Positions 5,996 to 6,795 of a stretch of 6,795 nucleotides of DNA are shown one piece after another. Made by a program: the position numbers and the translations under genes. Origin of the DNA: an uncultured Bacilli bacterium (GTDB lineage: Bacteria; Bacillota_I; Bacilli_A; RF39; UBA660); assembly GCA_934130105.1 (NCBI GenBank), contig CAKOXL010000042.1, positions 1 through 6,795 on the forward strand. Reading direction: 5' to 3'. Positions within the stretch are counted from its first letter, which is position 1. The number at the start of each line of letters is the position of its first letter. The notes under the pieces are model-generated. The model ran no database searches. It was given only the letters and a program-made list of their open reading frames with translations, and was not told the origin of the DNA.

Positions 5996-6795
5996 ATTTT
6001 TTCATGGAAAGTTCGTGAGATTACTTCTTCTTGTTGAGCACGTGTTAGACGATTAAAACGTACAGCATAACCAGATACACGAATTGTTAAAAGAGGATAT
6101 TTTTCAGGATGTTCCATGGCATCAACTAAAGTTTCACGATTTAAAACATTTACATTTAAATGGTGTGCTCCTTGTATAAAATAACCATCAAGTAAGCTTA
6201 CTAAGTTTTCTACTCTTTCTTCCATTGTATGACCTAGTGAGTTTGGTACGATAGAAAAAGTATTACTAATTCCATCACGGCAACAATCTTGGTAAGGTAT
6301 TTTAGCAACACTATTTAAACTACTAATAGCACCACTACTATCTCTTCCATGCATAGGATTTGCTCCTGGTGCAAAAGGAACTCCCTTTTTTCTACCATCA
6401 GGAGTAGAACCAGTCTTTTTACCATAAACAACATTAGAAGTAATTGTTAAAACAGATAAAGTTGGAGTAGCATCACGATAGCATGGGTGTTTTTTTAACT
6501 CTTCATACATTTTTTCAAGAACCATAACTGCAATACTATCTACTCTATCATCATCATTTCCATACTTAGGAAAATCTCCAGTAATAGAAAAATCAACAAT
6601 AATACCGCTATCGTTACGAATTGGTTTTACTCTAGCATATTTAATTGCAGATAAACTATCACAAACTACTGATAATCCTGCAACACCATATGCCATTAAA
6701 CGATTAACATGAGTATCATGTAAAGCCATTTGACTAGCTTCATAAGCATACTTATCATGCATATAGTGAATAATATTCATACTATCTGCATAAAT
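5992..6795 (-). CDS. pflB: Formate C-acetyltransferase (pyruvate formate-lyase), C-terminal part
   Basis: This glycyl-radical enzyme converts pyruvate and CoA to acetyl-CoA and formate in the anaerobic cytoplasm. Only the last 267 residues are in the window. The frame is open through base 6795 (Ile-Tyr-Ala-Asp-Ser precede the first in-window Met), so the gene starts outside. Family landmarks are visible, counting from the Met at 6780: YMHDKYAYEA near residues 6-15, SLSAIKYARVKPIR at 42-55, SVLTITSNVVYGKKTG at 109-124, GANPMHGRD at 139-147, HLNVNVLNRE at 207-216, and the radical loop RVSGYAVRF at 234-242. The radical Gly is residue 237 (codon 6070-6072), with 25 residues after it, as in E. coli PflB from memory. 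The catalytic Cys pair lies upstream, outside the window. The stop overlaps the pflA start as ATGA, implying co-translation with its activase. GAHH replaces the GGQH seen in E. coli just before LNVNV. Identification is certain; completeness of the N-terminus cannot be judged. Confidence 0.97.
   Translation of the reverse strand: MYADSMNIIHYMHDKYAYEASQMALHDTHVNRLMAYGVAGLSVVCDSLSAIKYARVKPIRNDSGIIVDFSITGDFPKYGNDDDRVDSIAVMVLEKMYEELKKHPCYRDATPTLSVLTITSNVVYGKKTGSTPDGRKKGVPFAPGANPMHGRDSSGAISSLNSVAKIPYQDCCRDGISNTFSIVPNSLGHTMEERVENLVSLLDGYFIQGAHHLNVNVLNRETLVDAMEHPEKYPLLTIRVSGYAVRFNRLTRAQQEEVISRTFHEKI

Noticed and set aside
1..6795. CRISPR array, tRNA, rRNA, insertion sequence or phage module
   Set aside because: No regularly spaced repeats, cloverleaf-like stretch, transposase or integrase reading frame was seen. 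The repeated-looking triplets at 1600-2050 are codon repeats in a low-complexity protein.

Overview
The window is a compact, AT-rich bacterial stretch (about 30% G+C by eye) in which every supported gene lies on the minus strand, so it reads from high to low coordinates. AT-rich codon use, a standard genetic code (TGG for Trp; TGA acts as a stop at 3784-3786), Gram-positive GGTGAT/AGGGGG ribosome sites, U-tailed terminators, a spoVS gene and a pflB-pflA fermentation pair all suggest an anaerobic low-G+C Firmicute. The look is that of gut Bacilli/Erysipelotrichia-type lineages, but the taxonomic placement is inference.

Read in transcription order there are five apparent transcription units, each ending in a recognisable intrinsic terminator. 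(1) 6795-3784 holds the 3' part of pflB (formate C-acetyltransferase, with the glycyl-radical loop), pflA (its radical-SAM activase, start overlapping the pflB stop as ATGA), and a 500-residue unrecognised protein with hydrophobic segments and a zinc-metallopeptidase signature (HEFIH...NEG). The last gene overlaps the end of pflA by 23 bases. (2) 3741-2226 holds a class I SAM-dependent rRNA-type methyltransferase and an RluA-type pseudouridine synthase overlapping by 8 bases, a small RNA-modification operon. (3) 2159-1305 encodes a one-pass membrane protein with a long Asn/Ser/Thr-rich, probably disordered tail. (4) 1237-977 is spoVS. (5) 934-83 encodes an unrecognised protein with a Cys-His-Asp arrangement resembling transglutaminase-like or arylamine N-acetyltransferase-like enzymes.

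The known genes cover anaerobic pyruvate cleavage, RNA modification and a sporulation-associated regulator. The least explained items are the putative membrane metallopeptidase coupled to pflA, the Cys-His-Asp protein after spoVS, and the disordered-tail membrane protein. Several terminators overlap or touch the stop codon of the gene they end, and promoter-like elements are packed against them, so intergenic gaps are only about 40-70 bases. There is no gene-free stretch longer than 300 bases, and I see no tRNA, rRNA, CRISPR array, insertion sequence or phage element.
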